Below are positions 34,781 to 43,840 of a stretch of DNA of 46,145 bases, in pieces. Under the pieces are notes generated by a model, which saw only the letters and a list, made by a program, of their open reading frames with translations, made no database searches and was not told the origin of the DNA. This DNA is from JABSOG01 sp041583135 (lineage in GTDB: Bacteria; Pseudomonadota; Gammaproteobacteria; Enterobacterales; Alteromonadaceae). Each line of letters begins with the position of its first letter. The stretch's first letter is position 1. The stretch lies in contig JBFHGJ010000043.1 of the NCBI GenBank assembly GCA_041583135.1, forward strand, positions 1-46,145, written 5' to 3'. A program made the position numbers and the translations under genes.

Positions 34781-36397
34781 ATGATCCGCCTTGCACTGTG
34801 TTGCCTTGTCTTCACATTTGCCTTAGGAGGCTGCGTGCAAAAAGCCTCCTACAACAGCACCGGAAAACCGGTAACGACAACCCGAGTCAATGTCGATGAA
34901 GCGGCGAAAACCCGTATTGCCTTGGGTTTGCAATATTTAAAGCTTGGTGAGATGTCCAATGCCAAGTTTAACTTGGAAAAGGCGCTGACCTTCTCGCCCA
35001 AATTGCCCGCTGCCCACGCCGCCATGGCGTACTACTATCAAACCGTCGATGAGCTTGAACTGGCGGAAAAGTCTTTCGTTAAAGCGTTGTCCTATAACCC
35101 CAACGATCCTGATACGCTCAACAACTATGGCGCGTTCTTATGTCGCGTAAAGCGCTTTGATGAAGCCGAAAAAACCTTTATGAAGGCGATTAAGGTGCCA
35201 AGCTATCTTAAAGTCGCTGAAAGTTATGAAAATGCTGCCCTTTGTGCCCTTGAAAACAATCAATTTGAAAAAGCCAAAAGCTATTTTGCCAGTTCGCTTG
35301 ATCACAGTGCGTTAAGAGCCAATACTCTGATCAATATGGCGTCATTGAATTATGCCATGGGAGAGTTTCGTGAAGCGCAAAAATATGCCCAAAGACTCAG
35401 CAACATCGGCGTGGTTTCGCCAAGAGTGTTACTGCTAAGAGCGTTAGTCGAACTAAAGCTCGGTAACGTCACCCAGTCGAAAAAACACGGTACGACTTTG
35501 GTCTCTATGTATGTTAAATCGCCAGAGGCTTTGATGTATTTGTCACGTAATTTCGATGACAGCGAGTTCGAGCAGTTGCGCCGGGTATATTTGAAAAACC
35601 GTTACGAAAAGTATAAAACGCAGTTACAACAAGAAAAACGGCTCGCGTCAACTGAAGGTAAGGCAAAAGTTAAACTTAAGCCAAAGAACATGAGCAATAC
35701 GCCAGTCGATAGCGATAAGGCCAAAGCTGTGATCCCCAACGACACCATCGTTGCAGGGGCAGACCAACAAACCGCGCCCTCTGAGCCGGTGCAACCCCCT
35801 GAAAACACTCAAACTGACGCACAGTCTCAGTCAACAGGTCAAATGGTCTCTTTGATCACTGGCAAAGCGGTTGACAATAATGTGGCGACAACGAAGCCTC
35901 CGCAAGCTGATGAGGTTGAGCATCAAACTACAGCGGTCGTGACGCAATCGCCCCCGCAAACACAACAGGTGGTTGAGGACAGTGCGATAGAAGATAGTCA
36001 GGTGCAAGCACCGGCTGCGCAGGAGCAAGGGGCTACAGTAGAAATTAGCAGTGACGTGGTTAAGGCGCTTAGTGCCAAACGTGAAGTGCCTTTTCATATT
36101 ATTCAAGCCGGCGAGTTTCTTTATGATGTGTCGGTGAAATACAACATTCGTATTCGCAGCTTGATGGAGTGGAACGACATTGACGATCAAAATCAGATCA
36201 AAGTCGGGCAAAAAATCTATCTCGATCACCCTTTGGTTTACCATAAGATCCGAGAGGGGGACACTCTGTTCAAAATCTCGCAGAAATACCGTATCGCCAT
36301 GGAAAAGTTGTTGCAATGGAATAAATTGACGTTAGACTCGCGTTTAACCTTGGGGCAAAAAATATTAGTGGTCGATCCTGAGCAACTGACATTATGA
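34781..36397 (+). CDS. pilW: PilW/PilF-like lipoprotein with TPR repeats and two C-terminal LysM domains
   Basis: The protein begins MIRLALCCLVFTFALGGC, a lipoprotein signal with C18, then has TPR repeats at about residues 36-250 (LGLQYLKLGEMSNAKFNLEKAL, MAYYYQTVDELELAEKSFVKAL) that match the PilF/PilW pilotin which helps the type IV pilus secretin PilQ assemble. Known PilF proteins are about 250 residues; here a Gln/Thr/Pro-rich linker (about 290-430) leads to two LysM peptidoglycan-binding domains (about 432-475 and 483-535: VPFHIIQAGEFLYDV, YHKIREGDTLFKIS). The fusion is continuous, without stop or frameshift. It overlaps rodZ by four bases. Confidence 0.88.
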   Translation: MIRLALCCLVFTFALGGCVQKASYNSTGKPVTTTRVNVDEAAKTRIALGLQYLKLGEMSNAKFNLEKALTFSPKLPAAHAAMAYYYQTVDELELAEKSFVKALSYNPNDPDTLNNYGAFLCRVKRFDEAEKTFMKAIKVPSYLKVAESYENAALCALENNQFEKAKSYFASSLDHSALRANTLINMASLNYAMGEFREAQKYAQRLSNIGVVSPRVLLLRALVELKLGNVTQSKKHGTTLVSMYVKSPEALMYLSRNFDDSEFEQLRRVYLKNRYEKYKTQLQQEKRLASTEGKAKVKLKPKNMSNTPVDSDKAKAVIPNDTIVAGADQQTAPSEPVQPPENTQTDAQSQSTGQMVSLITGKAVDNNVATTKPPQADEVEHQTTAVVTQSPPQTQQVVEDSAIEDSQVQAPAAQEQGATVEISSDVVKALSAKREVPFHIIQAGEFLYDVSVKYNIRIRSLMEWNDIDDQNQIKVGQKIYLDHPLVYHKIREGDTLFKISQKYRIAMEKLLQWNKLTLDSRLTLGQKILVVDPEQLTL

Positions 36398-37338
36398 ATT
36401 CATCCGAGCCAGAAGAACTCTCTGAAAATATTGAAGTCGTGACCCCGGGAGATATGCTCCGGGAGGCTCGGATAGCGCTCAAATTATCCCTTGGCGATAT
36501 TTCAAAAAAGCTCAATTTGCGTGAAGCGTTAATCGAAGCCATTGAAGCCAATGAGTTTGATGAAATTCCCTCTGTCACTTTTACTCGCGGTTATCTCAAA
36601 GCCTATGCCAAGTTATTGGGTTTAAGTGAAGAAGATGTGCTCGAAGCCTTCGAGTACCTTCACTCAGTTGAGCAAACGCAGCTGGAAATGCAAAGTTTTT
36701 CCAACCGCTCCAGTCAAAAGGCGGCCGACAACTGGCTCTCGATAGTCACTGTGCTGGTGGCTTTGGTGATCATCACCTTAGCTGTCGTTTGGTGGTGGCA
36801 GCGCAATGAAGGTACAAACGCTGCGAATGAAAATCAAAGTGGTGCCGACACTGAGCAGGTGCAAAGCCAAGGCAATCAGGGCATTAGTGAAATGGAACAA
36901 GCGCTGCTGGATGTCCAAGATGCCAAAGACGAACCGATCGACAGCTATGATGCGCCAAGCGATGAAGCGCTTGATTCGGCAGGACAAAATATCGAACGCA
37001 GGAGCACAGACAGCGAACAAGTACAAATCTCTGCGCTGGAAAAGCCTACCGATGACGGTAATGAACCACCGCAACAGCTGAGTGAACTGGAACTGCGTTT
37101 TGCCGATAACTGCTGGATCAATGTCTCAGACGCCACAGGTGAACGACTCGCCATTGGTACTAAAGTCAAAGGCCATGTGAGCACTGTGCAAGGGGTTGCT
37201 CCATTTACCATCAAGCTCGGCAAACCCGATGTCGTGACGGTGTTTTTAAACGGCGAGCAGCGCAAAATACCCTATTACCCCAAAGGCAGTATTGCCAACT
37301 TTACCTTATCTGACCAATCTCAAAGCGAAGCTAATTAA
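36394..37338 (+). CDS. rodZ: Cytoskeletal protein RodZ
   Basis: RodZ links the MreB filament to the elongation machinery and sets rod shape. The 314-residue protein has an N-terminal cytoplasmic helix-turn-helix (20-85, LREARIALKLSLGDISKKLNLREALIEAIE), a single transmembrane helix (113-135) and a periplasmic part ending in a DUF4115 domain (about 235-305, WINVSDATGERLAIGTKVKG). Between the last two lies a long acidic, low-complexity stretch. It overlaps the end of pilW and precedes ispG by four bases. Confidence 0.94.
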   Translation: MNSSEPEELSENIEVVTPGDMLREARIALKLSLGDISKKLNLREALIEAIEANEFDEIPSVTFTRGYLKAYAKLLGLSEEDVLEAFEYLHSVEQTQLEMQSFSNRSSQKAADNWLSIVTVLVALVIITLAVVWWWQRNEGTNAANENQSGADTEQVQSQGNQGISEMEQALLDVQDAKDEPIDSYDAPSDEALDSAGQNIERRSTDSEQVQISALEKPTDDGNEPPQQLSELELRFADNCWINVSDATGERLAIGTKVKGHVSTVQGVAPFTIKLGKPDVVTVFLNGEQRKIPYYPKGSIANFTLSDQSQSEAN

Positions 37339-37342
37339 ACCG

Positions 37343-38458
37343 ATGTTTTCTGATACTCCGATTATTCGTAGGCGCTCCACCCGGCTTATGGTGGGTGACG
37401 TGCCAATTGGTGATGGTGCGCCCATTGCCGTGCAGTCTATGACCAACACCGATACCTGCGATGTGGCGGCAACTGTCGCACAAATTAATGCCATTGCCCG
37501 CACCGGGGCTGATATCGTGCGGGTGTCTGTGCCGACCATGGACGCCGCTGAAGCGTTCAAACACATCAAAGCACAAACCTCGATACCATTGGTCGCCGAT
37601 ATTCATTTTGATTATCGCATTGCCCTTAAAGTGGCGGAATACGGCGTCGATTGTCTGCGCATCAACCCGGGGAATATCGGCAACGAGCAGCGCATTCGTT
37701 CGGTGGTCGATTGTGCGAAAGAGCGCAATATTCCGATCCGTATCGGGGTGAATGGTGGATCTTTGGAAAAGGACATTCAAGAGAAATACCATGAGCCGAC
37801 ACCGGCGGCATTGGTTGAGTCGGCGATGCGTCATGTCGATATTCTCGATAAACTCGATTTTGACCAATTCAAAGTGTCGGTCAAAGCCTCTGATGTGTTT
37901 TTGGCTGTTGGCGCCTACCGTTTGTTGGCCAAGAAAATCGACCAGCCGCTACACTTGGGCATTACCGAGGCCGGTGGCTTCCGCTCGGGCGCCGTTAAAT
38001 CTGCGGTCGGTCTTGGCATGTTGTTGGCCGAAGGGATTGGCGATACTTTGAGGGTTTCTCTGGCTGCCGATCCGGTTGAAGAAGTAAAGGTCGGCTTTGA
38101 TATCTTAAAGTCCCTGAACATTCGCGCCCGAGGTGTTAACTTTATTGCCTGTCCGAGCTGTTCACGCCAAGAATTTGATGTGGTGGCAACGATGAATGCC
38201 CTTGAGCAGCGCACAGAGGACATCATAGAACCTATCACTGTGTCTGTTATTGGCTGTGTGGTCAATGGTCCGGGTGAAGCGTTAGTTTCAGATCTCGGCC
38301 TTGCCGGTGCCAATCGAATGAGTGGTTTTTATATCAACGGTAGACGCCAGAAAATGCGCATCGATAATCACCAAATTGTCGATCAGTTAGAAGAACGCAT
38401 TCGTGAGTATATCGCCGATAAGGCGAAAAATGAGATCCCGGTGACCGAGGTCGAATAA
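37343..38458 (+). CDS. ispG: (E)-4-hydroxy-3-methylbut-2-enyl diphosphate synthase, flavodoxin-dependent
   Basis: IspG (GcpE) converts methylerythritol cyclodiphosphate to HMBPP in the non-mevalonate isoprenoid pathway using a [4Fe-4S] cluster. The cysteines in CPSCSRQ and GCVVNGPGE are present, as are ADIHFDYRIA and RINPGNIG. The protein from ATG 37343 is 371 residues (372 in E. coli). A longer frame from 37292 overlaps rodZ and lacks support. It starts four bases after rodZ ends, and a terminator follows. Confidence 0.96.
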   Translation: MFSDTPIIRRRSTRLMVGDVPIGDGAPIAVQSMTNTDTCDVAATVAQINAIARTGADIVRVSVPTMDAAEAFKHIKAQTSIPLVADIHFDYRIALKVAEYGVDCLRINPGNIGNEQRIRSVVDCAKERNIPIRIGVNGGSLEKDIQEKYHEPTPAALVESAMRHVDILDKLDFDQFKVSVKASDVFLAVGAYRLLAKKIDQPLHLGITEAGGFRSGAVKSAVGLGMLLAEGIGDTLRVSLAADPVEEVKVGFDILKSLNIRARGVNFIACPSCSRQEFDVVATMNALEQRTEDIIEPITVSVIGCVVNGPGEALVSDLGLAGANRMSGFYINGRRQKMRIDNHQIVDQLEERIREYIADKAKNEIPVTEVE

Positions 38459-38483
38459 ATCACTTTATCCAGTTCAACACATA

Positions 38484-38515
38484 AAAACGCCACCAACCCC
38501 AATCGGTGGCGTTTT
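38484..38515 (+). terminator. Terminator after ispG
   Basis: AAAACGCCACC (38484-38494) pairs with GGTGGCGTTTT (38505-38515) across a ten-base loop, followed by CTTTA. The A/T ends allow use in both directions. Confidence 0.85.
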
Positions 38516-38591
38516 CTTTACATGGACGTAAAGAGTAGACAGTGCCGGGAGCATGCTGTCGATACTTTACATGGACGTAAAGAGTAGACAG
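38516..38591. repeat. Two exact 27-bp direct repeats around a 22-bp spacer
   Basis: The same 27 bases (starting CTTTACATGGACGTAAAG and ending GTAGACAG) occur at 38516-38542 and 38565-38591. Each contains the small inverted repeat TTTAC-ATGGAC-GTAAA. The 22-base spacer is GC-rich. They lie between the ispG terminator and the hisS promoter, in DNA without an open frame. Two copies with a single spacer are not enough for a CRISPR array. Confidence 0.85.
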
Positions 38592-38618
38592 CGCAGCCGT
38601 TAAAAATCAAGCAATTGA

Positions 38619-38647
38619 TTTACGTTTGCCGACAAAATGCCTATAAT
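38619..38647 (+). promoter_or_regulatory. Candidate promoter of hisS
   Basis: TTTACG (38619-38624) and TATAAT (38642-38647) are separated by 17 bases. The -10 is perfect, the -35 matches four of six. It lies about 100 bases before the hisS start and downstream of the ispG terminator, so hisS-yfgM-bamB likely form a separate transcript. Confidence 0.6.
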
Positions 38648-38744
38648 GGCGGGCTGATTTTTCCGCGCCTGTGTATACGGGCAATCGATAACTGCGGCAA
38701 AGGCATTGAGCCATTGTCTGCTTAACAACATAAACGGTATTTCT

Positions 38745-40031
38745 GTGGCGAAAACAATCCAAGCAATTCGAGGCATGAACGACTGCCTGCCAGAGCAGAC
38801 GCCGGTGTGGCAGATGGTCGAGAGTGCCATCCGCGAAACGGTCGCATCGTTCGGTTATTCTGAGATCCGCTTTCCAATTGTGGAATCAACCGATTTGTTT
38901 AAACGCTCAATCGGCGAAGTGACCGACATTGTCGAAAAAGAGATGTATACCTTTGAGGACAGAAACGGCGACAGTCTAACGCTGCGTCCTGAAGGCACAG
39001 CCTGTTGTGTCAGAGCTGGTAATGAGCATGGCCTGTTATACAACCAAGAAAGACGCCTTTGGTATATGGGTCCTATGTTCCGTCACGAACGACCGCAAAA
39101 AGGACGTTATCGTCAGTTTCATCAGTTTGGGGTTGAGGCATTTGGTATAGCCTCGGCCGATATCGATGCCGAGGTGATTTTAATTTCTGCCGAAATGTGG
39201 CGCCGTATGGGCATTGCCGAACATGTCACCTTGGAGCTGAATTCTTTAGGTTCCAATGAAGACAGAGCCAGTTATCGTGACGCTTTGGTGGCGTTTTTAG
39301 AGCAGCACAAAGACAAGCTGGATGACGACTGTACGCGCCGCATGTACAGCAATCCATTAAGGGTTTTGGATACAAAGAACCCGGAGATCCAACAGCTGTT
39401 GGTTGATGCGCCGAAGCTCTCCGAGTACCTCAGTGACGAGTCAAAGGCACATTTTTCAAATTTGTGTGAACGATTAGAGAAAAATGGCATCCAATACAAG
39501 GTTAATGAAAAGCTGGTGCGTGGTTTGGACTACTACAACCGCACCGTTTTTGAGTGGGTAACCGATGCGCTAGGCGCACAGGGCACCGTGTGTGCCGGTG
39601 GTCGTTATGACGGTTTGGTTGAACAACTTGGTGGCAAAGCGACTCCTGCGGTTGGTTTTGCCATGGGGATTGAACGACTGGTGTTGTTACTTGAAACGCT
39701 GGTGCTCAGTGATCCTGAGAAAAACACCGTACCTGGGGCGGTTGATGTCTTTATTATGGCCTTCGGTCTAGAGGCTGAAATCAAAGCCAATCAGCTTGCA
39801 CAGACTATCCGCGAAGCTTTGCCGGGGTTGAAGGTGATGAACCACTGCGGTGGCGGTGGTATGAAAAAGCAGATCAAAAAGGCCGATCAGAGTGGCGCGA
39901 AAATGGCGCTGATCTTAGGCGATGATGAATTGGCACAAAATCAGGTTGCAGTAAAAGATTTACGTGAACGTAAAGAACAGCAGCTTTTGGATGAACAACA
40001 ATTATTACGTACTTTGGCCGATTTGGTCTAA
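38745..40031 (+). CDS. hisS: Histidyl-tRNA synthetase
   Basis: HisS charges tRNA-His. The 428-residue protein from GTG 38745 begins AKTIQAIRGMNDCLP, as in E. coli. Class II motif 2 (GPMFRHERPQKGRYRQFHQFG), the histidine motifs (GLDYYNRTVFEW and AGGRYDGL) and motif 3 (GFAMGIERLVLL) are all present. The longer ATG frame at 38706 would add 13 residues before the conserved start. The ribosome binding site is weak. Confidence 0.96.
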   Translation: MAKTIQAIRGMNDCLPEQTPVWQMVESAIRETVASFGYSEIRFPIVESTDLFKRSIGEVTDIVEKEMYTFEDRNGDSLTLRPEGTACCVRAGNEHGLLYNQERRLWYMGPMFRHERPQKGRYRQFHQFGVEAFGIASADIDAEVILISAEMWRRMGIAEHVTLELNSLGSNEDRASYRDALVAFLEQHKDKLDDDCTRRMYSNPLRVLDTKNPEIQQLLVDAPKLSEYLSDESKAHFSNLCERLEKNGIQYKVNEKLVRGLDYYNRTVFEWVTDALGAQGTVCAGGRYDGLVEQLGGKATPAVGFAMGIERLVLLLETLVLSDPEKNTVPGAVDVFIMAFGLEAEIKANQLAQTIREALPGLKVMNHCGGGGMKKQIKKADQSGAKMALILGDDELAQNQVAVKDLRERKEQQLLDEQQLLRTLADLV

Positions 40032-40070
40032 GCGCAAGACAGTTTACAAAGAGAGATTTGAGAGGAATTG

Positions 40071-40706
40071 ATGGAAATTTACTCTACTGAAGAACAACAA
40101 GAAGAAGCGATCAAAAAAGCGATAAAAGAAAACTGGCTGGTGGTCGTTCTTGGTGCGGCCATCGGTTTGGGCGGCGTTTGGGGCTGGCGTTATTACGATT
40201 CGTCGGTACGTGCTGGCCAAGCTGCCGAATCTGCTGCTTATGAAGAAATCGTTAAAAATGCCGAAAGCGAAGATGCCGATATCGTTGCCAAAGCCAATGG
40301 CTATATCAGCGAGCATGGTGATAGTGCCTACTCGGTGATGCTGGCATTGACCGCAGCCAAACAAGCGGTCACCAAAGGTGATTTGGATGAAGCGTCGAAG
40401 CAGCTCAAGTGGGCCGCGCAGCACAGCACCAAGCCAAGCGTGAAAGGCGTTGCACAAGTTCGTCTTGCCCGCATTTTGACCGAGCAGCAAAAATATGACG
40501 ATGCGTTGGCGATTTTAAACGGTGCCATGCCTGAGTCATTCAAAGCGCAGGTTGAAGAGCTAAAAGGTGACATTTACGTTAAACAGGGCGAGAAAGAAAA
40601 AGCCCGCATTGCGTATCAAGCGGCGGCCGACAACGATGGTTTGACCGGCAACAACGCGTTGCAATTTAAAATCGATAACTTGACCGATGCCGGACCACAG
40701 TCTTAA
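40071..40706 (+). CDS. yfgM: YfgM family inner-membrane protein (ancillary SecYEG translocon subunit)
   Basis: The 211-residue protein has a short cytoplasmic N-terminus, one transmembrane helix (about 22-40, WLVVVLGAAIGLGGVWGW) and a periplasmic TPR-like domain (KAQVEELKGDIYVKQGEKEKARIAYQAA). It matches YfgM, which binds the SecYEG-PpiD complex in E. coli. I start at ATG 40071, seven bases after AGAGG, rather than the adjoining TTG. The hisS-yfgM-bamB-der order is conserved. Confidence 0.9.
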   Translation: MEIYSTEEQQEEAIKKAIKENWLVVVLGAAIGLGGVWGWRYYDSSVRAGQAAESAAYEEIVKNAESEDADIVAKANGYISEHGDSAYSVMLALTAAKQAVTKGDLDEASKQLKWAAQHSTKPSVKGVAQVRLARILTEQQKYDDALAILNGAMPESFKAQVEELKGDIYVKQGEKEKARIAYQAAADNDGLTGNNALQFKIDNLTDAGPQS

Positions 40707-40743
40707 GCGTGGACAACATCAGGACTAATAGTACGAGGTATCA

Positions 40744-41925
40744 GTGAAATTATTTAGCAATTTGACGCTGGCGGCTGTTTTGGGTTTATCCCTAGTGGGC
40801 TGCTCGGTGTTCGAGGATGAAGACGAGGCATTGCCGGAATTACCGGTCATTCAAGCGAAGTTTAATCCCACCATCAGCTGGCAGGAACAAGTTGGTGATG
40901 GCGTTGAGCATTACTTTTCAAGACTTAGACCGGTGATCTACAACGATGTCGTTTATGCCGCTAGTAGGGAAGGCACTGTCAGTGCGTTTAATTTCGCCGA
41001 TGGTAAAACCCTGTGGTCGGTGGATTTGCGTGACGATGCCGAAGCATTTTTTGCCAGCAAGAAGTCGCAGCGTTTGTCTGGTGGTTTGAGTGTCGCTTAT
41101 GGCAAGTTATACATCGGCACTGAAAATGGCGAAGTGATGGCCCTGGATCTCGATGACGGCAAAATCATCTGGCGCATTAAGGTGCAAGGTGAAGTCATGG
41201 CCGAGCCGGTCGGTGGTGAAGGTTTGCTTATCGTCAATACCAGTGCCGGACATCTTATCGCTTTGCACCCGGATACCGGCGAGAAGCGTTGGCAGTTCGA
41301 TCAGGAAGTGGCACCTTTGACATTGCGTGGTATCAGTACGCCAATCGTTGAAAGCGGCGGGGTGATTTTTGGTCGCTCTGACGGTAAATTGTGTGTGGTG
41401 ATAGCCGAAACCGGTCTTGAAGCATGGCAGCAATCGGTTGCTACCGCAGTTGGTGCCAGTGAGCTTGAGCGTTTAGTCGATGTCGATACTAAGCCCGTTT
41501 TGTCAGGGTCTACGGTTTATGCGCTGGCCTACAATGGCAATCTCATTGCTTCTGATGTGCAAAGCGGTCGTATCAAGTGGAAAAAAGAGTATTCGTCTTA
41601 TCGCAACTTGGCCTATGATGCCGGAACTTTGTATCTGACCGATGTTTCAGGCAACGTTTATGCTGTCAATGCATTTGATGGTAAAGAGCAGTGGCAACAA
41701 ACCGTGTTAGCCAGACGCGGATTGACAGATGTATATGCTGATGGCGATTATTTGGTTATCGGCGATAATTTGGGCGTTATTCATTGGCTTGATAAGAGCA
41801 CCGGTGAGTTGGTTTCACGCTTAGAGCTTGACGATGATGGCTTTTTTGTCGGCGCCGTGGGCGAACGCAATAAGGTCGTTGTTATGACTCGTGACGGTGA
41901 ACTAAGCGCCATCGAAACGCCTTAA
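40744..41925 (+). CDS. bamB: Outer membrane protein assembly factor BamB
   Basis: BamB is a lipoprotein of the BAM complex that folds beta-barrel proteins into the outer membrane. The GTG start gives MKLFSNLTLAAVLGLSLVGC, with the lipidated cysteine C20, then an eight-bladed propeller with repeated blades such as VYAASREGTVSAFNFADGKTLWSVDL and LYIGTENGEVMALDLDDGKIIWRIKV. The length is 393 residues. A terminator lies between it and der. Confidence 0.95.
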   Translation: MKLFSNLTLAAVLGLSLVGCSVFEDEDEALPELPVIQAKFNPTISWQEQVGDGVEHYFSRLRPVIYNDVVYAASREGTVSAFNFADGKTLWSVDLRDDAEAFFASKKSQRLSGGLSVAYGKLYIGTENGEVMALDLDDGKIIWRIKVQGEVMAEPVGGEGLLIVNTSAGHLIALHPDTGEKRWQFDQEVAPLTLRGISTPIVESGGVIFGRSDGKLCVVIAETGLEAWQQSVATAVGASELERLVDVDTKPVLSGSTVYALAYNGNLIASDVQSGRIKWKKEYSSYRNLAYDAGTLYLTDVSGNVYAVNAFDGKEQWQQTVLARRGLTDVYADGDYLVIGDNLGVIHWLDKSTGELVSRLELDDDGFFVGAVGERNKVVVMTRDGELSAIETP

Positions 41926-41949
41926 TTGATTTTTATTTTTGCAGTATCT

Positions 41950-41986
41950 ATTCCGTTCACGAAAGCTCGTGGGCGGAATTTTTTTT
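41950..41986 (+). terminator. Terminator between bamB and der
   Basis: ATTCCGTTCACG (41950-41961) pairs with CGTGGGCGGAAT (41968-41979), with two mismatched central bases, and is followed by eight T (41979-41986). The der ribosome binding site AAGAGG begins one base later, so the terminator is only 12 bases from the der ATG. Confidence 0.8.
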
Positions 41987-41997
41987 AAGAGGTCATC

Positions 41998-43473
41998 ATG
42001 TTACCCGTAGTTACCCTTGTTGGTCGCCCGAACGTTGGAAAATCAACGCTATTTAATCGCTTGACCCGTACTAGAGATGCGCTGGTGGCCGATTTCCCCG
42101 GCTTAACCCGTGACAGAAAATACGGTCAGGCCAATTATGATGGTCTCGAATTCATTGTAGTAGATACCGGTGGTATCGATGGTTCTGAGGAAGGCATTGA
42201 GGTCGGCATGGCCGAACAGTCAATGATGGCCATTGAAGAAGCCGATGTGGTTTTGTTCTTAGTTGATGTGCGTGAAGGATTGACAGTGGCCGATGAGGCG
42301 ATTGGTCATCATTTGCGTAAGCAAAATAAGAAAGTCTTTGTGGTTGCCAACAAAACGGATGGTTTGGATGCCGACTCTCATATGGCAGAGTTTTACAAGC
42401 TGTCTTTAGGAGACGTTTATCCGATTGCTGCTGCCCATGGCCGTGGTGTCACCTCTTTGCTCGAAACGGCATTGGTGCCTGTCATCACCGAGTATGCTCA
42501 AAATGCCGAGTTTGACGATGCGCCAGCCGAACCGCTCGATACCGACCCATACGACCCCGATGCGCCGGAGCCGGAAGAAGAAGCGGTCAATGACTTTGCC
42601 GATAAGCCGATTAAGTTGGCCATTATCGGACGGCCGAATGTCGGTAAATCGACTCTGACCAATCGCATCTTAGGTGAAGAACGGGTGGTGGTTTATGATG
42701 CCCCCGGTACAACACGAGATTCGGTGTATATTCCGATGACCCGAGGCGAGCAAGAATATGTGCTGATCGATACTGCGGGTATTCGCCGTAGAAAGCGTGT
42801 TGCCGATGCGGTCGAAAAGTTTTCTATCATCAAAACCCTCCAGGCAATAGAAGATGCCAATGTGGTGTTGTTGGTTATCGATGCTAGAGAAGGGATCTCC
42901 GATCAGGATTTGAGCCTGCTGGGCTTTACCCTCAATGCGGGGCGTTCTTTGGTGATAGCGGTCAACAAATGGGACGGTTTGGATATCAAGGTAAAAGACG
43001 ACATCAAAAGCGAGCTTGACCGTCGCTTGGAGTTTATTGATTTTGCCCGTATTCACTTTATCTCCGCATTGCATGGGACCGGTGTCGGTCACTTGTTTGA
43101 GTCGGTTGAAGAAGCCTATGAATCGGCCACCAAGCGCATTAGCACGTCGATGCTGACACGCATCATGGATATGGCACAAAAGGACCATCAGCCGCCGTTG
43201 GTTCATGGCCGACGGGTGAAGCTCAAGTACGCTCATGCCGGTGGTTACAATCCACCGATTGTTGTCGTTCACGGTAATCAGGTAAATCAGCTGCCTAGCT
43301 CGTATAAACGCTATTTAATGAATTATTATCGTAAATCGCTCAAAGTTATGGGCACGCCGATAAAAATAGAGTTTCGAGAAGGGGAAAATCCATACGCCAA
43401 TAAACGTAAGCCACAATTGGCGCAATCATTGCGAAAACGCAAGCGTATGACCCAGTTTCACAAGAAAAAGTAA
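41998..43473 (+). CDS. der: Ribosome biogenesis GTPase Der (EngA), two G domains
   Basis: Der is an essential tandem GTPase needed to assemble the 50S subunit. The 491-residue protein has two G domains, each starting GRPNVGKST (residues about 8-16 and 211-219), with DTGG and DTAG switch motifs and NKTD and NKWD base-specificity motifs, separated by an acidic linker (DTDPYDPDAPEPEEEA). A KH-like C-terminal domain follows, ending in a lysine-rich tail. The AAGAGG box fits the ATG at 41998. Confidence 0.97.
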   Translation: MLPVVTLVGRPNVGKSTLFNRLTRTRDALVADFPGLTRDRKYGQANYDGLEFIVVDTGGIDGSEEGIEVGMAEQSMMAIEEADVVLFLVDVREGLTVADEAIGHHLRKQNKKVFVVANKTDGLDADSHMAEFYKLSLGDVYPIAAAHGRGVTSLLETALVPVITEYAQNAEFDDAPAEPLDTDPYDPDAPEPEEEAVNDFADKPIKLAIIGRPNVGKSTLTNRILGEERVVVYDAPGTTRDSVYIPMTRGEQEYVLIDTAGIRRRKRVADAVEKFSIIKTLQAIEDANVVLLVIDAREGISDQDLSLLGFTLNAGRSLVIAVNKWDGLDIKVKDDIKSELDRRLEFIDFARIHFISALHGTGVGHLFESVEEAYESATKRISTSMLTRIMDMAQKDHQPPLVHGRRVKLKYAHAGGYNPPIVVVHGNQVNQLPSSYKRYLMNYYRKSLKVMGTPIKIEFREGENPYANKRKPQLAQSLRKRKRMTQFHKKK

Positions 43474-43784
43474 GCAAACTCGCGCTTTTTACAACGACAT
43501 AAGGAAGTGTCGTCCTACCGTTTAAATGTCTCCAAATTGTATCAATTGTATCGCTTCGAAAATCGGCGGATTGATAATCGAATTTTCTGCTCAAAAAATA
43601 ACCGTTCGTTTAAGTTTTGGAAAAATGTCACGCATTTGCCATAGTATAATGTTTTTGATTATGGTAATTTCTCTGACCAGCTAGTTTTATCCGGCAAGCA
43701 CTGTGCCGTTGTTCTTTTGAAGTTTGTGTTGAGTATTGTAGGTTTTTATAGGCTCCAAAGGCGCAGTCATGGCCAGGAACAACT

Positions 43785-43820
43785 GCCGAGTGCATGTGAT
43801 GCGAAACTCGGCCGTTTTTT
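43785..43820 (+). terminator. Terminator-like hairpin in the leader of the HigA-like gene
   Basis: GCCGAGT (43785-43791) pairs with ACTCGGC (43806-43812); the inside holds a small GCAT/ATGC hairpin. Six T follow after CG (43815-43820). It lies 150 bases before the regulator ATG, so it could end a small transcript or attenuate the downstream gene. Confidence 0.65.
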
Positions 43821-43840
43821 CCATATCAATGAACTAGCTG

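Noticed and set aside
38516..38591. CRISPR-like pair of repeats with one spacer
   Set aside because: Only two repeats, a 22-base spacer and no cas genes nearby; a direct duplication or binding site is simpler.
43690..43820. Riboswitch in the leader of the HigA-like gene
   Set aside because: I compared it with the cyclic-di-GMP, TPP, SAM and glycine consensus strings I know and found no match.
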